From Sysuimicrobium calidum (GTDB taxonomy: Bacteria > Sysuimicrobiota > Sysuimicrobiia > Sysuimicrobiales > Sysuimicrobiaceae), in contig JAVKHN010000011.1 of the NCBI GenBank assembly GCA_031459935.1, positions 1-50,151 on the forward strand: a stretch of DNA of 50,151 nt. The letters are read 5' to 3'. Of the stretch, positions 1 to 7,418 are shown piece after piece. The notes under the pieces were generated by a model, which saw nothing but the letters and a program-made list of their open reading frames with translations, did no database searches and was not told where the DNA came from. Position 1 is the first letter of the stretch; each line of letters begins with the position of its first letter. The translations under genes and the position numbers were made by a program.

Positions 1-4
1 CAGG

Positions 5-721
5 ATGAAGCCCACGAGCGTCCACCACCATTACCGGGCCCTCCGGGTTTTCTTCCGGTGGTGCGTGAGGACGGGCAGGCTGGACCAGGACCCCCTGGCG
101 GACCTGAAGGTGCGCGCACCACGCACTCTTCCCAAGGTGCCCACACCTGAGGAGGTGGCTGCCCTCCTCCGTGCCTGCCCAGACACCCCTGAGGGGCGGA
201 GGAACCGGGCCATGGTCTGCCTGCTGGCGGACAGCGGCCTCCGGAAGGAGGAACTGCGCCGGCTCCGGGTCCGGGACGTGGACCTCGTGACCAGGACAGT
301 CCGGGTCTGGTCCGGCAAGGGGCAGAAGGACCGGGTCACGTACTTCGGGGACGCCACCGCGTCAGTCCTCCGGTCCTGGTTGTCCCTGCACCCTGACCCC
401 AGGCCTGAAGCACCCCTGTTCTGCACCGGTAGTGGGGACATGCTGGGCCCGTTCGGGATCGGGCAGATCCTGGGCCGTCTGAGCCGGAGGGCAGGGATCA
501 GGAGGATCGGTCCCCATGCCCTCCGGCACTATGCGGCCACCAGTCTGATGCGGAGCACTGGGGACCTCGAACTGGTCCGGAGAGTCCTGGGCCACACCAC
601 GTTGGCCATGGCCTTGCGCTACGCGTCCGTCGCTGACGAGGTCATCCGGGCCAAGTTCCAGGCCCACAGTCCTGTGGACCATCTCTGGGCCGGCACATCT
701 GCTTCGCAGCGCCGCAGGTGA
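5..721 (+). CDS. Tyrosine recombinase/integrase (5' end cut by window)
   Basis: This is a phage-type/XerCD-family tyrosine recombinase that would cut and rejoin DNA through a 3'-phosphotyrosine. All six catalytic positions are visible: R80 (SGLRKEEL), K105 (SGKGQKDR), H171 and R174 (HALRH), H197 (LGHTT) and Y206 (LRYAS). The reading frame is still open at the window edge, and most of the N-terminal SAM-like core-binding domain (normally about 90 residues) is missing, so the real start lies upstream and the feature is partial. It converges on a second recombinase with a 1-nt gap and shares long stretches with it (TLPKVPTPEEV against TLPQVPTVEEV, LADSGLR, HALRH), so the two are paralogues. The catalytic set is complete, so it may be active. 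Its substrate cannot be named. Confidence 0.9.
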   Translation: MKPTSVHHHYRALRVFFRWCVRTGRLDQDPLADLKVRAPRTLPKVPTPEEVAALLRACPDTPEGRRNRAMVCLLADSGLRKEELRRLRVRDVDLVTRTVRVWSGKGQKDRVTYFGDATASVLRSWLSLHPDPRPEAPLFCTGSGDMLGPFGIGQILGRLSRRAGIRRIGPHALRHYAATSLMRSTGDLELVRRVLGHTTLAMALRYASVADEVIRAKFQAHSPVDHLWAGTSASQRRR

Positions 722-722
722 G

Positions 723-1583
723 TCACACCTCCCCCAGGCCTGTCCGGTCCACCGCGCTGGCCTTTTTGTGGGCCTGCTGGAGGTCCTTGCTGACTAGGGA
801 CGAGTACCTCAGGGTGGTGTGCAGGGTCTCGTGGCCCAACAGCCTGCGGACCTCGTCCAGGCCCATGCCTTCCCTCAGCCAACTGGTGGCCGCGAAGTGG
901 CGCAGTGCGTGAGGGTGCAACCACCGGTGCTCGGGTAGGCCTGCCCGTGCGCTGAGCCGGTGGAGGAGTGTGACCAGGTGGCGGTGCTTGACCCGTTTGC
1001 CCTGCCTGTCCGTGAACAGGTACGATTCCGGGGCAGGGGCAGGGTGGCGTGCGAGCCACTCCTTCAGGGCCCTGGTGGTAGTAGCTCCCACGAACACCAC
1101 CCGGTCCTTGCGTCCTTTGCCGGACCGGACGAACAGGCTCCGGTCGGCAGGGCTCCAGTGCTCGACCAGTAGGTTCAGCAGCTCGTTGGCCCTCAGGCCC
1201 GAGTCGGCCAGGACCAAAATCATGGCCCGGTTCCGCACCCCCTCGAAGGTGTCCGGGCAACTGGCCAGCACCGCCCTGACTTCCTCCACGGTGGGAACCT
1301 GGGGCAGTGTTTTCGGCGTACGCATGGTGAAGCCTCGCAGGGGGTCAGACGTCATAGCCCCACAGTTCAGTGCCCACCTGAAGAAGACCCGGAACACCCT
1401 GAAGGCCTGGTGTTGGGTGCTGTGGGAGACCCCGCTCTCACTGAGCCGGACGAAGAACTTCCTGACCCCGACCGGGTCGGGGACCTGGACCTCCCGGACC
1501 AGGCGGTCCAGCCACCACCGGTACATGGCCAGGGTCTTCTCCGTGCAGCCCCCGACCCTCTTGGTCAGGAGGAAGGCCTCCAC
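723..1583 (-). CDS. Tyrosine recombinase/integrase, complete
   Basis: This is a full-length 286-residue tyrosine recombinase. Residues about 1-85 form the SAM-like core-binding domain and 95-280 the catalytic domain, with R131, K156 (SGKGRKD), H225, R228 (HALRHF), H251 (LGHET) and Y260 (LRYSS) all present. The start is GTG with no clear Shine-Dalgarno sequence, and the frame remains open upstream through a 24-bp tandem repeat, so the start is uncertain. The gene begins about 165 bp from the 3' end of tRNA-Arg and reads away from it, which is the usual arrangement of an integrase beside a tRNA attachment site. It faces its paralogue at 5-721. No other phage or element gene is visible, so the body of any element would lie to the left of the window. 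Confidence 0.92.
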   Translation of the reverse strand: MEAFLLTKRVGGCTEKTLAMYRWWLDRLVREVQVPDPVGVRKFFVRLSESGVSHSTQHQAFRVFRVFFRWALNCGAMTSDPLRGFTMRTPKTLPQVPTVEEVRAVLASCPDTFEGVRNRAMILVLADSGLRANELLNLLVEHWSPADRSLFVRSGKGRKDRVVFVGATTTRALKEWLARHPAPAPESYLFTDRQGKRVKHRHLVTLLHRLSARAGLPEHRWLHPHALRHFAATSWLREGMGLDEVRRLLGHETLHTTLRYSSLVSKDLQQAHKKASAVDRTGLGEV

Positions 1584-1607
1584 GGTGTCCGGTAGGGGGT
1601 GGACACA

Positions 1608-1655
1608 TAGTGAGCGAAGCGAGCCTTCAGGTAGTGAGCGAAGCGAGCCTTCAGG
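1608..1655. repeat. Two perfect 24-bp tandem repeats
   Basis: The unit TAGTGAGCGAAGCGAGCCTTCAGG (given here as TAGTGAGCGAAG followed by CGAGCCTTCAGG) occurs at 1608-1631 and again, identically, at 1632-1655. The start of a third copy (TAG) follows. The repeat sits directly upstream of the integrase start on the minus strand, where directly repeated accessory binding sites are often found in integrase-controlled elements. No protein repeat explains it. Confidence 0.9.
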
Positions 1656-1666
1656 TAGAGTACCTG
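1652..1666. repeat. Inverted repeat CAGGTA-GAG-TACCTG
   Basis: Two perfect 6-bp arms (CAGGTA at 1652-1657 and TACCTG at 1661-1666) are separated by GAG. The left arm overlaps the end of the second tandem repeat. It could be a recombinase core site or an operator for the integrase gene; the spacer is short for a XerCD-type core (6-8 bp) unless the outer base pairs alone are used. Confidence 0.6.
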
Positions 1667-1747
1667 GTAGGGTATGAGGGCCGAGCGTCTGATTTTTCCC
1701 GGGTTTTTGAGGGGTCCTGAGGGCCGAAACCCGCTCCAGATCTGGGC

Positions 1748-1824
1748 TGGCGCGCCCGGAGGGACTCGAACCCCCAACCTTCTGATCCGTAGTCAGATGC
1801 TCTGTCCAATTGAGCTACGGGCGC
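1748..1824 (-). tRNA. tRNA-Arg (ACG)
   Basis: A 77-nt cloverleaf reads on the minus strand. The acceptor arms are GCGCCCG (1818-1824) and CGGGCGC (1752-1758), the anticodon stem-loop is TCTGA-CTACGGA-TCAGA with anticodon ACG, the T loop is TTCGAGT, and CCA is encoded at 1748-1750. Its 3' end points at the integrase genes, making it the likely attachment site of the element to the left. Confidence 0.96.
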
Positions 1825-1857
1825 AGTCGGCTTTTATTTTAGCAGCGAGGTGAGAGC

Positions 1858-2319
1858 GTGTCCACGGGACTTGGAGCTGCGTTGCTGGCCATCCTGACGG
1901 TCCCCACGGTGGTCCCGGCCGCGCTCCTCATCGTCCCCGGCCAGCGGGTAGGGCCCGTCGTCCTGGGCATGCGGATGGTGCAGGTGTTCCAGTACCTGGG
2001 GCCTCCGGCAGCGCAGGCCCGGTCGGAGGGCAGCGGCAGGTTCTTCTGGCCGCAGCGGGGGATCACGGTGCGGGTGGACGTCGAGGGGCACGTGGACGCC
2101 ATCTTCGTGGAGCATCCACGGTATCGTACCGCCCAGGGACTGGGCGTCGGCAGCGAGCTCGCGGAGCTCCTGCGGACCTTCGGCCCCACGGATCAGGCCC
2201 AGGAGGACCGTAACACCCTGATCCTGGCCTACCCGCACCTCGGGATCTCCTTCGCCCTGGATAAGTCCCGAGGGAACCGCGTCCAGATGGTGGTGGTGTA
2301 CCGGCCGATGAAGCCCTAG
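1858..2319 (+). CDS. Small secreted protein with a duplicated domain
   Basis: I do not recognise this 153-residue protein. It starts at GTG after GAGGTGAG and begins with a hydrophobic, signal-peptide-like segment (residues 5-25). The mature part contains two related halves. Residues about 28-95 begin with PGQRVGPVVLGM and a helix ending in LGPP; residues about 96-150 begin with GLGVGSELAELLRTFGP. In each half the helix and GP motif are followed by beta-rich sequence (GITVRVDVEGHVDAIFV; GISFALDKSRG...MVVVY). The pattern of a helix-GP start and a short sheet recalls small periplasmic BLIP- or SmpA-like repeats, but that is only a resemblance. It lies alone between two minus-strand tRNA genes. 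Confidence 0.75.
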   Translation: MSTGLGAALLAILTVPTVVPAALLIVPGQRVGPVVLGMRMVQVFQYLGPPAAQARSEGSGRFFWPQRGITVRVDVEGHVDAIFVEHPRYRTAQGLGVGSELAELLRTFGPTDQAQEDRNTLILAYPHLGISFALDKSRGNRVQMVVVYRPMKP

Positions 2320-2320
2320 C

Positions 2321-2413
2321 TGGCGGAGGGGGTGGGATTCGAACCCACGGGCGGGGTTTTTGCCCCGCCACGGTTTAGCAAACCGCCGCCTTGGACCGCT
2401 CGGCCACCCCTCC
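2321..2413 (-). tRNA. tRNA-Ser (GCT)
   Basis: A 93-nt class II tRNA with a long variable arm. The acceptor arms are GGAGGGG (2407-2413) and CCCCTCC, the anticodon loop TTGCTAA gives anticodon GCT, and CCA is encoded at 2321-2323. It lies 37 bp downstream of the M20 hydrolase on the same strand and may share its transcript. Confidence 0.96.
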
Positions 2414-2450
2414 GGGCCGACCCCATGATAGGGACCGGAGCGGGGAGAAG

Positions 2451-3815
2451 TCAAACGCGCCTATCGGGCGCGTACCGTTCCAGAAGGAGGGCGATGTGCT
2501 TGATGCCGTCTACGTAGTCCTGGATTCGGATGTTCTCGTTGGGCGCGTGCACGTTAGCGCCCGGATACCCGATTCCTGTCCCCACGACAGGGGTGCCGAA
2601 TCGCCCGCACACCACGTCCATGGGTCCCGTGGCGGCCATGAGGGGGAAGATGAGGGGCTCCTGGCCGTACACCTCCCGGGCGGTGGCAGCCACCACCTGT
2701 ACGATCTCCGCGCCCATGGGCGAGCGGGCGGGGTTCTCCGCACCCAGGTCCACCACCCGGATGTCCCCGAACCCGTGCCGCTGGAGGTGCGCCCGCAGCT
2801 TCTGCAGGACATCTGAGGCCCTCTGGTTGGGCACCAACCGGAACTCCACCTTTGCCCTTGCCACCTTGGGGAGTACGGTCTTGGAGCCGGGACCGGAGTA
2901 GCCGCCCGCGAGCCCGCAGATGGTGCACGTGGGCTGGAAGAGGTGCCGCTTGAGCAGCTCCACGCCGCTCAATCCCAGGAGGAAGTGGTCCAGCCCCAGG
3001 TCCCGCAGCAGGGTCGCGTCGTCCCGGGTGGAGGCGATCCGCTCCAGATGTGCGAGGTCCTCCGGCGTGGGCTCCGCCACGTCATCGTAGAACCCCTCGA
3101 TGAGGATCCGCTCCCCTTCATCCTTCAACGTGGAAAGCGCCCACACCAGCCGCCACGCGGGGTTGGGGACGATGGTACCGAGGGAGGAGTGGAGGTCCCG
3201 GACCGCGCCCCGGGCCTCCAGCTCCACGTACACGATCCCCTTCGCGCCCAGGTACAGGTTGGGGATCTCCTGGTGATCCTTGCCGCCGGATTCCCACAGA
3301 CATCCGTCCGCCCGGAAGAGCTCCGGATATCGGTCCGCATACTCCGGCAGGTGCACGCTTCCGATCTCCTCCTCCCCCTCCACGAGGAACTTCACCGTCA
3401 CCGGCACACGTCCTGTCACCTCCCGGAGGGCGCGGATCGCGCAAATGCGGGCCACCAGGTTCCCCTTGGTATCCGCGACCCCGCGCCCGTAGATCCGGTC
3501 TCCCCGTATCTCTCCGGCGAACGGATCGCAGATCCACTCCTCCAGGGGTTCAGGGGGCTGGACGTCGTAGTGCTCGTAGATGAGGAGGGTCTTGGTCGAA
3601 GTTCCGGGGATCTCCCCGTACACCAAGGGCGCGGCCCCCGGAAGCCGCAGCACCTCCACCCGGGCGCCGATCTCCCGGAGCATCTCCGCCACCAGTTCCG
3701 CACACGTCTCGATCCCGATCCCCTGGGCGGCCACACTGGGCTGGCGGACCAGGCGCTGCAGGGCGGCGATGTACGCCTGCGCGTTGCGCTCGATGTGCTC
3801 GAACACCTGCCTCAT
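2451..3815 (-). CDS. M20-family metallohydrolase (peptidase/deacylase)
   Basis: This 454-residue M20/M25/M40 zinc hydrolase probably cleaves a dipeptide or N-acyl amino acid in the cytoplasm; no signal peptide is seen. The metal-binding pattern is present: H82 and D84 (EHYDVQP), D115 (GRGVADTKGN) and the E148-E149-E150 cluster (VEGEEEIGS). The usual dimerisation lid lies in the middle, and a C-terminal HAPNE motif supplies the last ligand. The frame is open for 36 more codons upstream, but ATG 3815 follows GGGGGAGGG and overlaps the stop of the DUF309 gene as ATGA, which fixes the start. The sub-family (CPG2-like, dipeptidase or ArgE/DapE-like) cannot be told from sequence alone. It is the last protein gene of a minus-strand string and is followed by tRNA-Ser. 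Confidence 0.93.
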   Translation of the reverse strand: MRQVFEHIERNAQAYIAALQRLVRQPSVAAQGIGIETCAELVAEMLREIGARVEVLRLPGAAPLVYGEIPGTSTKTLLIYEHYDVQPPEPLEEWICDPFAGEIRGDRIYGRGVADTKGNLVARICAIRALREVTGRVPVTVKFLVEGEEEIGSVHLPEYADRYPELFRADGCLWESGGKDHQEIPNLYLGAKGIVYVELEARGAVRDLHSSLGTIVPNPAWRLVWALSTLKDEGERILIEGFYDDVAEPTPEDLAHLERIASTRDDATLLRDLGLDHFLLGLSGVELLKRHLFQPTCTICGLAGGYSGPGSKTVLPKVARAKVEFRLVPNQRASDVLQKLRAHLQRHGFGDIRVVDLGAENPARSPMGAEIVQVVAATAREVYGQEPLIFPLMAATGPMDVVCGRFGTPVVGTGIGYPGANVHAPNENIRIQDYVDGIKHIALLLERYAPDRRV

Positions 3816-4534
3816 GCTCCCTCCCCCGGTTCCGGAGGTCGCTCCGATTGTACGACGAGCCGTGGGGGGGCCGCCGGGCTCCCGTGCTGGAACCGGTCCT
3901 CCCAGGGGAGCAGGATCTCCCACGCGCGCTCCACCTCCACCCCCCGATATCCGGAACGGTATGCCGCGAGCTTGGCAAGCCCCCGGCGCAGTAAGGCCAG
4001 GGCCCCGCGGGAGTTTCCCTTCTCATAGTGGTAAAAGGCGGCCGCCACCTGGATGAGCCCGTGGTAGAAGTCCCGGTCCTTCGGATCTGCCACGCGCCAC
4101 ATTTCCTCGAAGTACTCGTGGCACGCGAAGTACAGGCCGAAGTCGAAGAGCACAAGCCCTCGGTACAGCGCCTCCGGGAGATCTCCGTGCCCCAGATTGC
4201 GCAGGAGGTGGGCCGTGGCCCGGTACAGCTGGAGGGCCTGGGAGTGGAAATACGGCCAGTACGGACGGTAGGCCCGGGCGAGGCTCACCCGGCGGCTTGT
4301 CCGCCACAGCAGCCGGCGCCCCACCAGCACCGAGAGATCCCGCAGCCGCACCGGCCAATGAAGCGGTGCGGCGAGCGCCCGGGCGGCGGTCTGCACCCGG
4401 GAAAGCGGCACGGCCTCGCCCGAAGCGGCCACCTGCGCGTACCCGCCGAGCCATACCACGAACCGGGCCTGGGTGGGTGCCCGGGCCGCCTGCAGGGTAA
4501 GCTCGCTCAGCACGTGCTTGAGCCGGATGTACAT
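3812..4534 (-). CDS. DUF309 domain protein
   Basis: A 240-residue helical protein of unknown function. The DUF309 signature lies at residues about 125-190: a helix with CHEYFEEMW, then FYHGLIQVAAAFYHYEKGN and a GALALLRRGLAKL helix. DUF309 proteins are usually about 120-150 residues, so the N-terminal 115 residues are an extension that I do not recognise. Start ATG 4534 follows AAGGGG. The gene is translationally coupled (ATGA) to the downstream M20 hydrolase. No enzymatic role is established for the family. Confidence 0.85.
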   Translation of the reverse strand: MYIRLKHVLSELTLQAARAPTQARFVVWLGGYAQVAASGEAVPLSRVQTAARALAAPLHWPVRLRDLSVLVGRRLLWRTSRRVSLARAYRPYWPYFHSQALQLYRATAHLLRNLGHGDLPEALYRGLVLFDFGLYFACHEYFEEMWRVADPKDRDFYHGLIQVAAAFYHYEKGNSRGALALLRRGLAKLAAYRSGYRGVEVERAWEILLPWEDRFQHGSPAAPPRLVVQSERPPEPGEGA

Positions 4535-4588
4535 CCCCTTCGTAGCCTAACGGGCTGCAGAAAGCGGAGGAAACTTGACAGGAGAAGG

Positions 4589-5854
4589 CTACCGGCTCTC
4601 GCCTTCGGAGGCGGGATATCGCCCGAACGCCAGGCACGCGTTGATCCCGCCGAACCCGAAGGAGTTGTTGAGGGCGTGGTGCACCCGGGCGGACCGCCCC
4701 TGATTCGGCACGTAATCGAGGTCGCACTCCGGGTCCGGCTCCTCCAGGTTGAGGGTGGGCGGCACGTAGCCCCGGGAAAGCGTCAATAGGCAGATGGCGG
4801 CCTCCACGGCGCCCGCGGCCCCCAGCGGATGCCCGTGCATGGACTTGGTGCCGCTGATGAGGATCCGGTGGGCATGGGGGCCGAAGACCTCTTTGATGGC
4901 GCGGGTCTCCGTTACGTCGTTGAGGGGGGTGCTGGAGGCATGGGCGTTGATGTGGTCGATCTGCTCGGGGGCAAGCCCCGCGTCGCGCAGAGCAAGCCGC
5001 ATGGCCCGGGCCGCCTGAGCACCTGTTGGGAGCGGCGCGGTCATGTGGTGGGCGTCGTTCGTGGCGCCGTACCCCACGACCTCCCCGTAGATGCGGGCGT
5101 GGCGGGCCAGTGCGTGCTCAAGCCGTTCGAGCACGAGGATCGCCGCCCCCTCCGCCATCACGAACCCGTCCCGGTGACGGTCGAAGGGGCGGCTGGCCCT
5201 TGCGGGATCGTGGTTGAACCGAGCGGACATGGCCCGCAGGAGGTCGAAGGCTCCGAAGATGAGGGGCGTGAGGGGGACCTCCACGCCGCCCGCCAGCATG
5301 AGGTCCACTTCCCCGCCGCGCACCAGCCGCATGGCCTCCCCGATGGCAATGGCCCCGGAAGCGCAGGAGTCGCTGTTGGCGCTCGTGGGGCCCGTAAGCC
5401 CGAGGTCGATGGCGATGTTGCAGCTGGCGGCCCCGCCGAAGACGGACACCGCCAGGGTGGGCCGCACCCGCCGGATCCCCTCCTGCAGGTAGATTCGGGC
5501 CTGCTCCTCTGCGAACGCGGCCCCGCCCAGGGCGGTCCCGATGAAGACCCCCACCCGATCCCGATCCACGGCCTCCAGGTCCAGTCCCGCATCCGCCACC
5601 GCCTGCCGGGCACAGGCCACCGCGAACTGGGCGAACCGATCGAGTCGCTTCACCTGCTTGGGCTCCAGAACCGCGGCCGGGTCGAAGTCCACCACCTCCC
5701 CGGCCACCTGGCTAGCGAATCCGGAGGCGTCGAACCGCTCAAGCCGTCGCACGCCGGATCGGCCCTCCCGGACCCCGCGCCACAGACCCTCCACGCCGAT
5801 CCCGATGGGGGTGATGGCGCCGATCCCCGTGACCGCCACCCGGTGGCCCTTCAT
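4589..5854 (-). CDS. fabF: Beta-ketoacyl-ACP synthase II (FabF-type ketosynthase)
   Basis: A 421-residue thiolase-fold condensing enzyme that would extend an acyl-ACP with malonyl-ACP. The catalytic triad is intact: C164 (SDSCASG), H305 (NAHASSTP) and H340 (KSMHGHPLGAAG), matching FabF in spacing and length. Start ATG 5854 overlaps the SRPBCC stop (ATGA), although the frame is open further upstream. It is not next to acpP, fabD or fabG. Instead it ends a tight operon with a cyclase-like SRPBCC protein, an FAD oxidoreductase and a methyltransferase, so it may act as the ketosynthase of a small polyketide or modified fatty-acid pathway rather than as housekeeping FabF. No acyl carrier protein is visible in the window. 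The family call is firm; the pathway role is inference. Confidence 0.93.
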   Translation of the reverse strand: MKGHRVAVTGIGAITPIGIGVEGLWRGVREGRSGVRRLERFDASGFASQVAGEVVDFDPAAVLEPKQVKRLDRFAQFAVACARQAVADAGLDLEAVDRDRVGVFIGTALGGAAFAEEQARIYLQEGIRRVRPTLAVSVFGGAASCNIAIDLGLTGPTSANSDSCASGAIAIGEAMRLVRGGEVDLMLAGGVEVPLTPLIFGAFDLLRAMSARFNHDPARASRPFDRHRDGFVMAEGAAILVLERLEHALARHARIYGEVVGYGATNDAHHMTAPLPTGAQAARAMRLALRDAGLAPEQIDHINAHASSTPLNDVTETRAIKEVFGPHAHRILISGTKSMHGHPLGAAGAVEAAICLLTLSRGYVPPTLNLEEPDPECDLDYVPNQGRSARVHHALNNSFGFGGINACLAFGRYPASEGESR

Positions 5855-6306
5855 TCCCGCGCCTCCACGAGGTGCTCCGCCCGCGCCCGGACGGCCTCCA
5901 GGGTCCGGCGGGCGATGAAGTCCAGGAACACCGGGACCACGATCCGCTCCGTGATCCAACGGCCCACCAGCGGCCAGGGCACTAGGAGGTCGTGTACCAG
6001 CACCACCCTCGTGTCCTCCCCATCCGGCTCGAACCGCCACTCCACGACCATCCCGCGGGTGATCCCGTGGAGGTGCCGGAAGACGATGCGGCGGGCGGAC
6101 TCATCGGCTTCCTGCACCGCCACCCACCGGGCCGGCCATCCCCGAACGCACCCGGCCATGGCAAAGGTCAGGCGGTTCTGCGTCCGCTCCAGGATCCGGC
6201 ACCACCGGTACGCAGGGAGGAGCTGAGGCCAGCGCTCCACATCCCGGGCGAGGTCAAAGGCCACCACGAGCGGAGCCCGGATCCGGGCGATGTGCACGAG
6301 ACGCAT
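5851..6306 (-). CDS. SRPBCC (START/polyketide cyclase-like) protein
   Basis: A 151-residue helix-grip protein of the SRPBCC superfamily, which includes polyketide aromatase/cyclases and CoQ-binding Coq10/RatA proteins. Visible markers are the N-terminal strand (RLVHIARIRAP), the DVERWPQLLPAYRW segment typical of the ligand-cavity entrance, alternating strands (RIVFRHLHG, MVVEWRFEPDG, TRVVLVHDL) and a long C-terminal helix (residues about 120-150). ATG 6306 lies 2 nt after the FAD oxidoreductase stop and the gene overlaps the ketosynthase by ATGA, so the proteins are probably made together. Next to a ketosynthase, a cyclase or lipid-binding role is the natural guess, but catalytic residues cannot be assigned in this family. 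Confidence 0.82.
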   Translation of the reverse strand: MRLVHIARIRAPLVVAFDLARDVERWPQLLPAYRWCRILERTQNRLTFAMAGCVRGWPARWVAVQEADESARRIVFRHLHGITRGMVVEWRFEPDGEDTRVVLVHDLLVPWPLVGRWITERIVVPVFLDFIARRTLEAVRARAEHLVEARE

Positions 6307-6308
6307 GG

Positions 6309-7418
6309 TCACGTACCCTCCACCGCTCCCACCAGCCAGGACGCGAGGGCCGGGAAATCCGCCAGGCACCGTATGAACCAGCGCGCGAGCCCGTGTCGCA
6401 TCCCCCACTGCAGCAACCGACCGAGGACCCAAATCCGCCGGAACGTTCTCCGGCGGGCCCGGTCGTAGTCCACAAGCGCCCGCGGGTCCTGGGTTCGCAG
6501 GAACCGGTCAACGAAGCCGGCGGCGAGTTCGGCGCTCCGGAGCGCCAGATACACGCCCTGGCCCGTCATGGGGTCGACGGTGCCCGCGGCATCGCCCACC
6601 AGCAGCACGCCCGGAGCCCATGCCCGCCGTGCCGCAAACCCCAGGGGGCCGACGCATACGAAGGGGGTCGTGGGCCGGGCCTTCCGCATCAGATGGCACA
6701 GCACGGGAAGCCGCGCGCATGCCCGCGCAAAGGCCGCATGCGGATCCCGAACCTCCCGCATCATCCGCGGGGGCAGGGCGGCCACCACGTTCCCCACCCC
6801 CCCACCGTAGAGCGCCGCACCCACGTACCACTCAGGTCCCACGTGGAGATCCCCGCGCGGATGGTCGCATCCGAGCCCCTCGAAGGATGCCCCCACGGTG
6901 GTGTAGGCGTAGGCCGGAGGCCGCAGGCGGTGGAGGGATCGGGCCACCGCGGAGCGCAGGCCGTCCGCCCCCACCACGAGCCTGGCCCGAAGGCGCAGGG
7001 CGTGGCCTTCTGCACGGGCCAGGACGACCGGCGGACTGCCCGGAACCACCGTGTCCACCCGGACGCCCTCCAGGAGCTCCGTGCCGGCGCGCACCGCCTC
7101 CTGCACCAGGAGATGGTCGAGCCGGACCCGCGGCAGCAGCAGGCCGAACCCGGAGGAAAACGGTGCCCACACGGAGGTACCGTCCGGACCGGTAAGGAGG
7201 ATTCCGGGGATCCGCACGCCTGCCGCCTCCACCTGCGCTCCGAGGCCGAGCCGCGCAAGCGCCCGCACCGCGCCCGGATTCAGGTACTCGCCACACGGCT
7301 TTTGCCGGGGAAAGCGCGCCCGGTCGAGCACCCCCACGCGCCAGCCCCCTCGGCGCAGACGGATCGCCAGGCTGCTCCCCGCGGGCCCGGCGCCCACCAC
7401 CAGGACATCAGCGTCCAT
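6309..7418 (-). CDS. FAD-dependent oxidoreductase, geranylgeranyl-reductase-like
   Basis: A 369-residue flavoprotein of the geranylgeranyl reductase/aromatic hydroxylase superfamily. It shows the dinucleotide motif VVGAGPAGS (residues 7-15), the family-specific FPRQKPCGE (36-44), the GADG motif (150-153) and the FAD-binding GDAAGTVDPMTGQG (275-288). Such enzymes reduce isoprenoid double bonds, hydroxylate or halogenate. Start ATG 7418 follows GGAGGAA and lies 11 nt inside the methyltransferase gene, so translation is coupled. In company with a ketosynthase, a cyclase-like protein and a methyltransferase it is probably a tailoring enzyme. Substrate unknown. Confidence 0.9.
   Translation of the reverse strand: MDADVLVVGAGPAGSSLAIRLRRGGWRVGVLDRARFPRQKPCGEYLNPGAVRALARLGLGAQVEAAGVRIPGILLTGPDGTSVWAPFSSGFGLLLPRVRLDHLLVQEAVRAGTELLEGVRVDTVVPGSPPVVLARAEGHALRLRARLVVGADGLRSAVARSLHRLRPPAYAYTTVGASFEGLGCDHPRGDLHVGPEWYVGAALYGGGVGNVVAALPPRMMREVRDPHAAFARACARLPVLCHLMRKARPTTPFVCVGPLGFAARRAWAPGVLLVGDAAGTVDPMTGQGVYLALRSAELAAGFVDRFLRTQDPRALVDYDRARRRTFRRIWVLGRLLQWGMRHGLARWFIRCLADFPALASWLVGAVEGT

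Larger units (their letters stand above)
1584..1747. other. Non-coding segment between integrase and tRNA-Arg
   Basis: This 164-bp stretch has no convincing gene. It holds two perfect 24-bp tandem repeats, a partly overlapping inverted repeat, and then a T-rich stretch near 1690-1710. An inverted repeat of GGGTTT and AAACCC brackets about 20 nt near 1702-1733 and could fold in the RNA downstream of the tRNA. Its position, between an integrase start and a tRNA 3' end, is where recombinase arm-type and core sites are expected. That role is inference. Confidence 0.5.

Noticed and set aside
2455..2473. ACGCGCC-TATCG-GGCGCGT hairpin as a terminator
   Set aside because: It lies inside the last codons of the M20 gene and has no T-run after it.
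3816..3923. N-terminal extension of the M20 hydrolase
   Set aside because: The extension is Pro/Gly/Arg-rich, overlaps the DUF309 gene, and the internal ATG has a strong Shine-Dalgarno.
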